Source of the DNA: Flaviflagellibacter deserti
GTDB lineage: Bacteria > Pseudomonadota > Alphaproteobacteria > Rhizobiales > Methylopilaceae
Assembly (NCBI RefSeq): GCF_042652085.1
Contig: NZ_JBHSJF010000005.1
Span: forward strand, 62,001-126,000
Direction of reading: 5' to 3'
Length of the DNA: 64,000 bases
The position numbers and the translations under genes were made by a program. Position 1 is the first letter of the stretch. Each line of letters starts with the position of its first letter. Under the pieces are notes generated by a model. That model was not told the origin of the DNA and searched no databases. It was given only the letters and a program-made list of their open reading frames with translations. Positions 41,762 to 50,138 of the stretch are shown here, in pieces.

Positions 41762-42961
41762 GTGTCGAAGAAAGCTCCCCTCCCCGCCCGCAAGCTCAAG
41801 CCCGCGACGGTCGCCGTGCACGAAGGTGCGCTACGCAGCCAATTCAACGAAACCGCGGAATCGATCTTCCTCACGCAGGGCTACATCTACGACTCGATGG
41901 AGCAGGCCGAGGCGCGGTTCAACAACACTGATCCCGGCTTCCAGTATTCCCGTTTCTCGAACCCGACCGTGACCATGTTCGAGAACCGCATGGCCGCTCT
42001 CGAAGGCGCCGAGGCCGCCCGGGCCACCGCGACCGGCATGGCCGCGGTCACGGCCGCGATCCTCAGCTTCGTGAACGCCGGCGAACACATCGTCGCCGCC
42101 AAGGCGCTGTTCGGCTCGTGCCGCTACATCATCGAGGATCTCGCGCCGCGCTTTGGCATCACCTCGACACTCGTCGACGGTTCGGATCTCGACCAGTGGC
42201 AGGAGGCTGTTCGCCCGAACACCAAGGCGTTCTTCCTCGAAACGCCGACCAATCCGACGCTCGACATCTATGACATCTCGGCCGTTGCGGAGATCGCGCA
42301 TGCGGCAGGGGCGAAGCTGATCATCGACAACGTGTTCGCGACGCCGGTTTTCCAGAAGCCGCTCGCGCTCGGTGCCGACGTCGTCTGCTATTCGGCGACG
42401 AAGCACATCGACGGGCAGGGCCGCACGCTCGGTGGCATCGTGCTCGGCACGGAGGAATTCGTCACCGGCCCGCTGCAGATGTTCCTGCGCCAGACCGGAC
42501 CCTCGCTCTCACCGTTCAATGCGTGGGTCATGTTGAAGGGCCTGGAAACTTTGGCGCTCCGGGTCGAGAAAGCGGCGGCCAACGCAGCGAAGATCGCGGA
42601 CTTCCTCGCCGATCACCCGAAGGTGACCAGGGCGATCTACCCGTTCCGTCCGGACCATCCGCATGTCGCCCTCGCCAGGAAGCAGATGACGGCGGGTTCC
42701 ACGCTCGTGACCTTCGACGTGAGGGGCGGCAAGGCGGAGGCGTTCCGCTTCGGCGGTGCGCTGGAAATCGTCAAGATCACCAACAATCTCGGCGACGCGA
42801 AGAGCCTGATCACCCATCCCGCGACGACGACGCATCAGCGCCTGACGCCGGAAGCCCGCGCGGAGCTCGGCATCGGCGACAGCATGCTGCGCCTGTCGGT
42901 CGGCATTGAGGATGCGGACGACCTGATCGAGGATATTTCCATCGCGCTGGACGCAATCTGA
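41762..42961 (+). CDS. metZ: O-succinylhomoserine sulfhydrylase
   Basis: A 399-residue PLP enzyme of the Cys/Met metabolism family that makes homocysteine from O-succinyl(or acetyl)homoserine and sulfide. The PLP lysine is Lys214 in SATKHIDGQGR; other motifs are QYSRFSNPT, ETPTNPTLD and IIDNVFATP. Translation starts at GTG 41762 behind GAAGGTGCCGC. Its SAM-II leader supports a place in methionine synthesis. Confidence 0.93.
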   Translation: MSKKAPLPARKLKPATVAVHEGALRSQFNETAESIFLTQGYIYDSMEQAEARFNNTDPGFQYSRFSNPTVTMFENRMAALEGAEAARATATGMAAVTAAILSFVNAGEHIVAAKALFGSCRYIIEDLAPRFGITSTLVDGSDLDQWQEAVRPNTKAFFLETPTNPTLDIYDISAVAEIAHAAGAKLIIDNVFATPVFQKPLALGADVVCYSATKHIDGQGRTLGGIVLGTEEFVTGPLQMFLRQTGPSLSPFNAWVMLKGLETLALRVEKAAANAAKIADFLADHPKVTRAIYPFRPDHPHVALARKQMTAGSTLVTFDVRGGKAEAFRFGGALEIVKITNNLGDAKSLITHPATTTHQRLTPEARAELGIGDSMLRLSVGIEDADDLIEDISIALDAI

Positions 42962-42999
42962 CGCACCCAAATAGCCGCGTTTCGGGTTATCCTTGAGCC

Positions 43000-43392
43000 A
43001 TGTACAGCGCGACGACACGCGGCATTCAGATTACGGTCACTCCGAAATTCCTGACCCAGGAATCGGAGCCAGACCGCGCGCATTTCGTCTGGGCGTATTC
43101 GATCGACATCGAGAACCATGGAGAAACCCAGGTTCAGTTGCTGTCGCGCTACTGGAGGATCACTGACGCCTCGGGCCGCGTGCAGGTGGTCGAAGGTCCG
43201 GGCGTCGTCGGCGAGCAGCCGATCCTCGGCCCCGGAGAGACCTTCTCCTATACGAGCGGCGTGCCGCTCACGACCTCTTCGGGCTTCATGGTCGGTTACT
43301 ATGTGATGGTGACCGACGAAGGCGAGAAGTTCGAAGCCGATGTTCCGGCCTTCTCGCTGGATCGGGCCGAAGAGCGCCGGGTCGTTCATTGA
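43000..43392 (+). CDS. apaG: ApaG protein
   Basis: A 130-residue fibronectin-like fold protein with ITVTPKFLTQES at the start and the loop VEGPGVVGEQPILGPGE containing the conserved GxGxxG, then FMVGYYVM. Related to magnesium/cobalt efflux in Salmonella and to F-box accessory domains; function in this group is not established. Its stop overlaps the argE start by one base (TGATG). Confidence 0.93.
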   Translation: MYSATTRGIQITVTPKFLTQESEPDRAHFVWAYSIDIENHGETQVQLLSRYWRITDASGRVQVVEGPGVVGEQPILGPGETFSYTSGVPLTTSSGFMVGYYVMVTDEGEKFEADVPAFSLDRAEERRVVH

Positions 43393-44558
43393 TGGGTTCG
43401 AGACCGTCGCCCCAAATCGTGTCCATTCTCGAGCGTCTCGTTGCGTTCGACACAGTCAGCTCGAAGTCGAACCTTGAACTGATCGACTGGGTGCAGAAAT
43501 ATCTGACCGATTGCGGCCTCGCGTCGGCAATCCTACCCAGCGCATCCGGCGACAAAGCCTCCTTGCTGGCACGGATCGGGCCCGACAACGAACCGGCGAT
43601 CGCCCTCTCGGCCCATACCGACGTCGTACCGGTCGCGGGACAGAACTGGTCGAGTGACCCGTTCACCCTCATCGAGCGCGACGGAAAGCTCTACGGCCGC
43701 GGCTCATGCGACATGAAGGGCTTCGTCGCCCTGATGCTGGCGGCCGTCCCGGCGCTGATGGAAAAACCGCTGAAGCGGCCGGTCCAGCTCGTCCTCACCT
43801 ACGACGAGGAAACGACCATGGACGGGGTGGCGGATTCGCTCCGTCATATCGGTCAGGAATGGCAGCGCCCGGCCGCGGTCATCGTCGGCGAGCCAACGAG
43901 CATGCAGGTCGTCGATGCGCATTTGTCGATCGGCGGCGTCCGCATGGTGATCCACGGCCGCGCCGCTCATTCCAGCCTGCCGCACCTCGGCGCGAGCGCG
44001 ATCGATGCCGCGCATCAGGTCATCGGCGAGCTGATGCGCATCCGCGATGAATTCATAGCTGCCGGGGATCCGACCGGTCGGTTCACGCCACCGCATTCGA
44101 CGCTAAACGTCGGCCGCATCCAGGGCGGGCAGGCGCACAACATCGTGGCACCGTCATGCATGCTGGAATTCAGCATGCGGGGCGTGCCGGGCTCCGACAT
44201 CGAGGGCGCGATCGAGCGCGTCATAGCTTTCGGCGAGGGGCCGGTGCTCAGCCGCATGCGCGCGACCGCCCCAGAGGCGCATATCGATGTCGAACGCTGG
44301 CTGTTGGCGCCGTCGCTCGGCCCACGACCGGGCTCCGAAGCCGAATTGATCGCCATGCGCCTTGCCGGCACGAACAGCACGACGACTGTCTCATACGCCA
44401 CCGAGGCCGGCCATTATCAGCGCGCAGATATCCCGACGGTCGTTTGCGGGCCGGGTTCGATTGATCAGGCGCACGCACCCGACGAATTCATCGAACTCAG
44501 CCAACTTGCTGCCGGCGAGGCGTTCATCCAGCGCCTGATCGAGGAATGCAGGGCCTAG
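43392..44558 (+). CDS. argE: Acetylornithine deacetylase
   Basis: A 388-residue zinc amidohydrolase of family M20 that removes the acetyl group from N-acetylornithine. Metal and catalytic motifs are SAHTDVVPV, YGRGSCDMKG, TYDEETTMDG and GEPTSM, with an M20 dimerisation domain from about residue 175. ATG 43392 is preferred over the overlapping TTG 43389. Four arginine genes (argE, argF, argD with hslO between) sit together but on opposite strands. Confidence 0.9.
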   Translation: MGSRPSPQIVSILERLVAFDTVSSKSNLELIDWVQKYLTDCGLASAILPSASGDKASLLARIGPDNEPAIALSAHTDVVPVAGQNWSSDPFTLIERDGKLYGRGSCDMKGFVALMLAAVPALMEKPLKRPVQLVLTYDEETTMDGVADSLRHIGQEWQRPAAVIVGEPTSMQVVDAHLSIGGVRMVIHGRAAHSSLPHLGASAIDAAHQVIGELMRIRDEFIAAGDPTGRFTPPHSTLNVGRIQGGQAHNIVAPSCMLEFSMRGVPGSDIEGAIERVIAFGEGPVLSRMRATAPEAHIDVERWLLAPSLGPRPGSEAELIAMRLAGTNSTTTVSYATEAGHYQRADIPTVVCGPGSIDQAHAPDEFIELSQLAAGEAFIQRLIEECRA

Positions 44559-45517
44559 CTGTCGGAGATTCCGACATCGGATGGCGACAGCGTGTATTTC
44601 CGCGAGCAGAACTCGCAGGTCACGGTAATCGCGCCGTCATCGCCGACCATGTCGCGCCGCTCCTCGTCCGAGAAGCTCTTGAGCATTCCCAAAATCCGCT
44701 CCTGCGAGCAGCGGCAGGATTCCCGCACGCCCTGACCATTGAAGACGCGGACACCCCGCTCGTGGAATAGCCGGAACAGCAGTTGCTCGCTGGCGATCGT
44801 CGGATCGATCAATTCGTGATCTTCGATTGTCTCGACGAGAGCCTGAGCCTCGGTCCACGCATCGTCATCGTCCGCCGGCGGCATGACGAGGTCTTCCGGC
44901 GCATCGCCCGGATGCAGGTCCTGCGTACGAATCCGCTCACCAGCGGCCGGAAGAAACTGCACGAGCAAGCCACCCGCACGCCAGGCATGCGAACCGCCGG
45001 AACCATTGCCCCCGAACGCCTCGGCGACAGCGAGCCTTACCCGCGTTGGGATCTGCTCCGACTGACGGAAATATTGGTGCGCCGCCTCTTCCAGGCTGTT
45101 GCCCTCGAGCGGGACCACGCCCTGATAACGGTTCATGTCGCCGCCGGCGTCGATCGTCATCGCCAGATGGCCGTGCCCAAGCAGATCGCCCGTCGCCACG
45201 CTCGGCATCTCGGCAAGACGATCGGCATCGTATCGTGCATAGGCACGCAGCCGATCAGGAGCCTCGAAGTCGACCACCAGCATGTCGATGGCACCGTTCG
45301 AACGGGTCTGCAGCTGGAAGCGGCCGTCGATCTTCAGCGACGAACCGAGCAGAACCGTCAGCGCCACGGCCTCGCCGAGCACCTTCGACACAACCGGCGG
45401 ATAGTCGTGGCGATTCAGAACGCTGTCGATGGACGGGCCGAGGCGCACGACACGCCCCCGGACATCCAGACCCTCGACCTGGAACGGCAAAATATGATCG
45501 TCGGTACTCTCAAGCAT
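44555..45517 (-). CDS. hslO: Hsp33 redox-regulated chaperone
   Basis: A 320-residue holdase activated by oxidation. The C-terminal zinc-binding cysteines are Cys268-x-Cys270 (ESCRCSQ) and Cys301-x-x-Cys304 (TCEFCSRK), exactly the switch set. The N-terminal domain carries VRLGPSIDSVLNRHDYPPVV and GDLLGHGHLAMTID. It ends inside the argE stop codon (four-base overlap), and the argF stop lies 18 bases upstream of its start on the same strand. Confidence 0.95.
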   Translation of the reverse strand: MLESTDDHILPFQVEGLDVRGRVVRLGPSIDSVLNRHDYPPVVSKVLGEAVALTVLLGSSLKIDGRFQLQTRSNGAIDMLVVDFEAPDRLRAYARYDADRLAEMPSVATGDLLGHGHLAMTIDAGGDMNRYQGVVPLEGNSLEEAAHQYFRQSEQIPTRVRLAVAEAFGGNGSGGSHAWRAGGLLVQFLPAAGERIRTQDLHPGDAPEDLVMPPADDDDAWTEAQALVETIEDHELIDPTIASEQLLFRLFHERGVRVFNGQGVRESCRCSQERILGMLKSFSDEERRDMVGDDGAITVTCEFCSRKYTLSPSDVGISDS

Positions 45518-45535
45518 CCACGCCTCTAATAAGGG

Positions 45536-46465
45536 TCAGGCCTGGATCGCGTCGAAGCACCAGGCGAGGACGCCCTTCTGCGCATGAAGCCGATTCTCGG
45601 CCTCGTCGAACACGGCCGATTGCGGTCCGTCCATGACCTCTGCGGTGACTTCCTCACCCCGGTGCGCAGGCAGGCAATGCATGAAGATGGCGTCTCGGGA
45701 TGCCGCCTTCAACAGCTTGCTGTTCACCTGATAGGGCTGCAGCAGGTTATGGCGCCGCTCCTTCTCGCCATCTCCCATCGAAACCCAGGTATCGGTGAGG
45801 ATACAGTCAGCGCCGTCGACCGCCTCGAAAGCATCGCTGGTGAGTTCGACCGCCGCGCCCTCACCCTTTGCCCAGGCGACAAGCTCGTTGCTCGGGGCGA
45901 GTTCCGGCGGGGTAGCAATGCGAAGCGTGAAATCGAGCCGAGCCGCGGCGTGTACCCAGGAGGCGAGGACATTGTTGGAGTCACCGGTCCAAGCGATCGT
46001 CCGACCCTTGATCGAGCCGAGCCGCTCCTCGAACGTCATCAGGTCAGCCATTACCTGGCAGGGATGCGACGTCTTCGTCAGGCCGTTTATCACCGGCACT
46101 GTGGCATGGCGCGCAAGTTCCTTAAGCGCATCGTGCTTCAGGATGCGGATCATGATTCCATCGACATAGCGCGACATCACCCGCGCGGTGTCCTCGATAG
46201 CCTCGCGCTCGCCGAGCTCGATTTCCTTGCCTGTCACCATCAAGGGCGAACCGCCGAGTTCGCGGACGCCGACATCGAAAGACATGCGGGTGCGAAGCGA
46301 CGGCTGTTCGAAGACGAGCGCGATGACCCGGCCGTCCAGAGGACGGTCCTTCGCGGCCTCGGGCGTCCGGCGGCGGGCTTTCATCGCCTTGCCGGCGTCG
46401 AGAATGGTGCGGAGCGTCGATCCAGTGAAATCGGACAGATCGAGGAAGTGGCGGGGAGCAGTCAC
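45536..46465 (-). CDS. argF: Ornithine carbamoyltransferase
   Basis: A 309-residue anabolic enzyme making citrulline from ornithine and carbamoyl phosphate. The carbamoyl phosphate motif SLRTR is at 56-60 (EQPSLRTRMSF); others are NGLTKTSHPCQVMAD, the ornithine loop DTWVSMGDGEKE and HCLPAHRGEEVT near the end. It directly follows argD, 11 bases apart on the same strand, and is likely in the argD-argF-hslO operon. Confidence 0.95.
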   Translation of the reverse strand: MTAPRHFLDLSDFTGSTLRTILDAGKAMKARRRTPEAAKDRPLDGRVIALVFEQPSLRTRMSFDVGVRELGGSPLMVTGKEIELGEREAIEDTARVMSRYVDGIMIRILKHDALKELARHATVPVINGLTKTSHPCQVMADLMTFEERLGSIKGRTIAWTGDSNNVLASWVHAAARLDFTLRIATPPELAPSNELVAWAKGEGAAVELTSDAFEAVDGADCILTDTWVSMGDGEKERRHNLLQPYQVNSKLLKAASRDAIFMHCLPAHRGEEVTAEVMDGPQSAVFDEAENRLHAQKGVLAWCFDAIQA

Positions 46466-46476
46466 GGTCGGTCTTT

Positions 46477-47679
46477 CTATTCAGCCGCGCTGAGGCCCTG
46501 AGCGAGCCTCTTGTCGAGAGCGTCGAGGGCTTCGTCCATGCGTTCGACGGCAAGCGCCATCTCGTCGTCGCTGACGATCAAGGGCGGGAGGAGGCGCACG
46601 ACATTGTCGCCGGCCGGCACCGTCAGCACATGCGCATCGACGAATGCCGAAACTACCTCGCCCGGAGGGATCAGGCATTTGAGGCCAAGCATCAGGCCCT
46701 CGCCACGCAGTTCTTCAACGATGTTCGGGTGGCGGTCGACGAGCGCACCGAGCTTCTGCTTCAGCACCAGCCCCTTGCGGCGAACCTCTTTGAGAAAAGC
46801 GGGTTCAAGCACCACGTCGAGCACGGCATTGCCGACGGCCATCGCGAGCGGATTGCCGCCGAAGGTGGTGCCGTGCGAACCGGCGGTCATGCCGGAGGCC
46901 GCTTTCGCGGTGGCCACGCAGGCGCCGACGGGAAATCCGCCGCCGAGCCCCTTCGCCAGCGCCATGATGTCCGGAGCGACACCCGACAATTCATAAGCGA
47001 AGGCATGGCCGGTGCGGCCGATGCCGGTCTGAACCTCATCATAGATCAGCAGCAGATCGCGCTCGTCGCATATCTCGCGCAAACGGCGCAGGAACGCGGC
47101 GGGCACCTCGCGAATGCCGCCCTCGCCCTGGACAGGCTCGATTATGATCGCGGCCGTCTCGGGAGTAATCGCGGCAAGCAGAGCCTGCTCGTCGCCGGGC
47201 GCGACATGATCGAAGCCCGGGACTTCCGGGCCGAAACCGTCGAGATGCTTCGGATTGCCGCCCGCGGAAATGGTCGCCAGAGTCCGGCCGTGGAAAGCGC
47301 CGTTGAAGGCGACGATCCGCCAGCGTTCGGGATGACCCGAATAGCTATGGTATTTGCGGGCCATCTTGATGGCGGCTTCGTTGGCTTCGGCACCCGAGTT
47401 CGTGAAGAACACGGTGTCGCCGAAGCTCGCCGCCACGAGCCGCGTCGCCAACCGCTCGCCGTCCGGTATCTTATAGAGATTGGACGTGTGCCAGAGCTTA
47501 CCGGCCTGCTCGCGCAGCGCCTCGACGAGATGCGGATGGCAATGGCCGAGGGCATTCACCGCGATGCCGGCGCCGAAATCGAGATATCGCTCGCCTGTGA
47601 CCGTGGTCAGCCACGCTCCTTCGCCATGCTCGAAAGCAAGGTCGGTACGCGCGAAGACGGGAAGCAAAGCGGAGCTCAC
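46477..47679 (-). CDS. argD: Acetylornithine aminotransferase
   Basis: A 400-residue PLP class III aminotransferase. GTG 47679 (VSSALLPVFARTDLAF) is chosen: it gives the usual length and has GAGG nearby, whereas the longer frame would begin with TTG at 47781. Motifs: FFTNSGAEANEAA, LIYDEVQTGIGRTG and the PLP-lysine region ALAKGLGGGFPVGA, then SHGTTFGGNP. It may also serve in lysine synthesis. Its promoter region is shared with the divergent gcrA. Confidence 0.92.
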   Translation of the reverse strand: MSSALLPVFARTDLAFEHGEGAWLTTVTGERYLDFGAGIAVNALGHCHPHLVEALREQAGKLWHTSNLYKIPDGERLATRLVAASFGDTVFFTNSGAEANEAAIKMARKYHSYSGHPERWRIVAFNGAFHGRTLATISAGGNPKHLDGFGPEVPGFDHVAPGDEQALLAAITPETAAIIIEPVQGEGGIREVPAAFLRRLREICDERDLLLIYDEVQTGIGRTGHAFAYELSGVAPDIMALAKGLGGGFPVGACVATAKAASGMTAGSHGTTFGGNPLAMAVGNAVLDVVLEPAFLKEVRRKGLVLKQKLGALVDRHPNIVEELRGEGLMLGLKCLIPPGEVVSAFVDAHVLTVPAGDNVVRLLPPLIVSDDEMALAVERMDEALDALDKRLAQGLSAAE

Positions 47680-48045
47680 GGGCGCCTCGGTAAAGTGTGG
47701 CCTAAAAAGCGCAGAGGCGCCGCCCAGCAGAGCGGCACCTCCGGAAAGCGCCGATTTTACGGGCCGACCGTGCAGTGTCAATGACGGCTAGAGCCCTGAG
47801 TTCTCAGGCGATGAATCGGAATGCGAGCAGAGTTTTCCCGACCTGTGGGGAAAACACCCCGTTCTCCTTTCGGACTCTTGCGGCCGAGTCAGCCGATCAT
47901 GTAGTTTACCAATCGTTAAGCACGATATCTCGTGTGAGACGGAATTTCAGCTACTATGGACGGTATATCCGGTCCAGGCTTGGTGTTGAACCGGCTGGAT
48001 CCACCCGTTCGGATTCCGCCTCGCCGATACAATGGAGCCGCGCTG
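47680..48045. promoter_or_regulatory. Divergent argD-gcrA promoter region with GANTC sites
   Basis: A 366-base region without a gene. It holds GACTC at 47873, GAGTC at 47886 and GATTC at 48012, all CcrM (GANTC) methylation sites, on the gcrA side. An AT-rich stretch (TAGTTTACCAATCGTTAAG, about 47901-47920) offers promoter sequence. In related bacteria GcrA acts at GANTC-containing promoters, so self-regulation is possible. Confidence 0.6.
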
Positions 48046-48546
48046 ATGAACTGGACGGATGAGCGTGTTGAGCTTCTCAAGAAGCTCTGGAGCGATGGGT
48101 TGAGCGCGAGCCAGATCGCTGCTGAACTCGGCGGTATCACGCGCAATGCTGTCATAGGCAAGGTTCACCGCCTCGGCCTTTCCGGTCGCGCCAAGGCTGT
48201 TCAAAGCACCGCTCCCCGCCCGCGCAAGCCTCGCGCGCCGTCGCATCCGTCGATGGTTTTCCGCACTGCCGGTGCGACCGCGCTGGCTCCGGTCCGCACG
48301 GTCGATCTCGACATCGAGCCGATCATCCAGCGCGCACCGCGCCCTATGCTGGAGCCGGTCTCCTGCGAGCGCGTGACCATCATGGATCTGCGCGAATGCA
48401 TGTGCCGCTGGCCGATCGGCGACCCCGGCAGCGAGAGCTTCCGCTTCTGCGGAACCCGCTCCAATATGGGCTCGTCCTATTGCAGCTATCACGCGACCAT
48501 CGCCTATCAGCCGGCGAGCGATCGCCGCCGCCGTGCGGTCGCCTGA
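48046..48546 (+). CDS. gcrA: GcrA cell-cycle regulator
   Basis: A 166-residue protein starting NWTDERVELLKKLWSDGLSA and GGITRNAVIGKVHRLGL, the DNA-binding helix-turn-helix of GcrA, which recruits sigma-70 to methylated promoters in alphaproteobacteria. The C-terminal Cys-rich part (ECMCRWPIG, FRFCGTRSN, SYCSYH) is typical. ATG 48046 follows GGAGCCGCGCTG. A strong terminator comes after it. Confidence 0.95.
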   Translation: MNWTDERVELLKKLWSDGLSASQIAAELGGITRNAVIGKVHRLGLSGRAKAVQSTAPRPRKPRAPSHPSMVFRTAGATALAPVRTVDLDIEPIIQRAPRPMLEPVSCERVTIMDLRECMCRWPIGDPGSESFRFCGTRSNMGSSYCSYHATIAYQPASDRRRRAVA

Positions 48547-48566
48547 TCGCAGCGAGCAGAACCAAA

Positions 48567-48597
48567 AAATAGGCCGCGCGATGCGCGGCCTATTTAG
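48567..48597. terminator. Terminator after gcrA
   Basis: A perfect 13-base stem AAATAGGCCGCGC / GCGCGGCCTATTT (48567-48579 and 48583-48595) around a three-base loop, with A and T runs at the ends. It separates gcrA from the convergent phoB and can work in both directions. Confidence 0.9.
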
Positions 48598-48624
48598 TTC
48601 AGAAGAAGATATCAGCAGAAGGCA

Positions 48625-49326
48625 TCAGCCCGCGCGGGCAAAGCGCTCGTCGAAGCTGTAGCCGGAGCCGCGCACTGTGCGGATCGGATCCTGGCGGCGG
48701 CCGCGATTGATCACCTTGCGCAGGCGACCGACGTGGACGTCCACCGTGCGTTCGTCGATATAGACATCGTGGCCCCAGACACCGTTGAGCAATTGCTCGC
48801 GGGAGAAGACGCGGCCGGGAGTCTGCATCAGGAATTCTAGGAGGCGGAACTCGGTCGGGCCGAGCTCCAGTTCGCGACCGCCGCGGCGGACACGGCGCGT
48901 TTCGCGATCAAGCTCGATATCGCCGGCCTTCAGTTGCGAAGCGATGTGATCCGGCTTGACGCGGCGCAGCAGGCTCCGCACGCGAGCGACCAATTCCGGC
49001 ACCGAGAACGGCTTCACGACATAGTCGTCGGCGCCGGTGGCCAGACCACGCACGCGCTCGGTCTCTTCGCCGCGCGCGGTCAGCATGATGATCGGGAGAC
49101 GTTCCGTCTCCGGCCGAGCGCGGAGGCGACGGCAGAGTTCAATGCCGGACAGGCCCGGCAGCATCCAGTCGAGCAGAACGAGATCCGGAACCCGTTCACG
49201 AAGCCTGGTTTCGGCCTCGTCACCGCGAGCGACGCTTTCGACGTCATAGCCTTCCGCTTCGAGATTGTACCGGAGGAGGAGCGTCAATGGCTCCTCGTCC
49301 TCCACGATCATGACCCGTGCGGACAT
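48625..49326 (-). CDS. phoB: PhoB phosphate response regulator
   Basis: A 233-residue OmpR/PhoB-type regulator with a receiver domain (phosphoacceptor Asp in DLVLLDWMLPG, TARGEE, VKPFS) and a winged-helix effector ending VDVHVGRLRKVINRG. With PhoR and PhoU it forms the phosphate-starvation switch. It follows phoU by seven bases on the same strand. Confidence 0.95.
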   Translation of the reverse strand: MSARVMIVEDEEPLTLLLRYNLEAEGYDVESVARGDEAETRLRERVPDLVLLDWMLPGLSGIELCRRLRARPETERLPIIMLTARGEETERVRGLATGADDYVVKPFSVPELVARVRSLLRRVKPDHIASQLKAGDIELDRETRRVRRGGRELELGPTEFRLLEFLMQTPGRVFSREQLLNGVWGHDVYIDERTVDVHVGRLRKVINRGRRQDPIRTVRGSGYSFDERFARAG

Positions 49327-49333
49327 CCTGTTC

Positions 49334-50053
49334 TCAATCCTCGCCGAACGAGATCGTCGTGGTGCTCGTCAGATCACCCTTCGGACGCTCGTCGATTAAC
49401 GGCTCGCCGACCGCCAGATAGTGGATCGTCTCGGCGATGTTGGTGGCGTGATCGCCGATGCGCTCGATGTTCTTCGCGCAGAACAGGAGATGGGTGCAGA
49501 ACCCGATATTGCGCGGGTCTTCCATCATGTAGGTCAGGAGTTCGCGGAACAGCGAGGTGTAGATCGCATCGATCTCGCCGTCGCGCTTCCAGACCTGGAG
49601 GGCGCGGGTCGCGTCACGGCGGGAATAGGCGTCCAGCACTTCCTTGAGCTGGCCGAGCACAAGTTCGCCCATGTGGTCGACGCCACCGGCAAGCTTCGGC
49701 GGCTGCAGCTGCCCCTCGAGGGCGACCACGCGCTTGGCGATGTTCTTGGCCAGATCGCCGATGCGCTCGAGATCGTTCGAGACACGAAGCGCGGCGACGA
49801 CCTCGCGGAGGTCGACCGCCATCGGCTGGCGCTTGGCGATCGTGAGAACTGCCTTCTCCTCGACCGCGTGCTGCAGACTGTCGATGACGCGGTCGCGCTC
49901 GATGATCCGCTGGGCGGCGGCTAGGTCACGCGACAACAGCGCGGAAATCGATTCCCCGACCAGTTGCTCGGCGAGACCGCCCATCTCCGCGATCATCTCG
50001 CTGAGGGACTTCAGGTCCTCGTCGAACTCTTTCGAGGTGTGCTGTGTCATCAT
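49334..50053 (-). CDS. phoU: PhoU phosphate-signalling protein
   Basis: A 239-residue protein built of two three-helix repeats, with MAVDLREVVAALRVSNDLERIGD and HLLFCAKNIERIGDHATNIAE, the metal-binding (E/D)xxxD-type motifs. It turns off PhoR signalling when phosphate is plentiful. It lies between phoR and phoB. ATG 50053 or the next codon is the start. Confidence 0.95.
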   Translation of the reverse strand: MMTQHTSKEFDEDLKSLSEMIAEMGGLAEQLVGESISALLSRDLAAAQRIIERDRVIDSLQHAVEEKAVLTIAKRQPMAVDLREVVAALRVSNDLERIGDLAKNIAKRVVALEGQLQPPKLAGGVDHMGELVLGQLKEVLDAYSRRDATRALQVWKRDGEIDAIYTSLFRELLTYMMEDPRNIGFCTHLLFCAKNIERIGDHATNIAETIHYLAVGEPLIDERPKGDLTSTTTISFGED

Positions 50054-50138
50054 AGCGCCGGTTCCTCTAGTGCGGCCCTCTTAAGAGGGATCAATGACGC
50101 TTCGATGACATCGAGGGAAGCGCATTTCGCGCCTCCAG

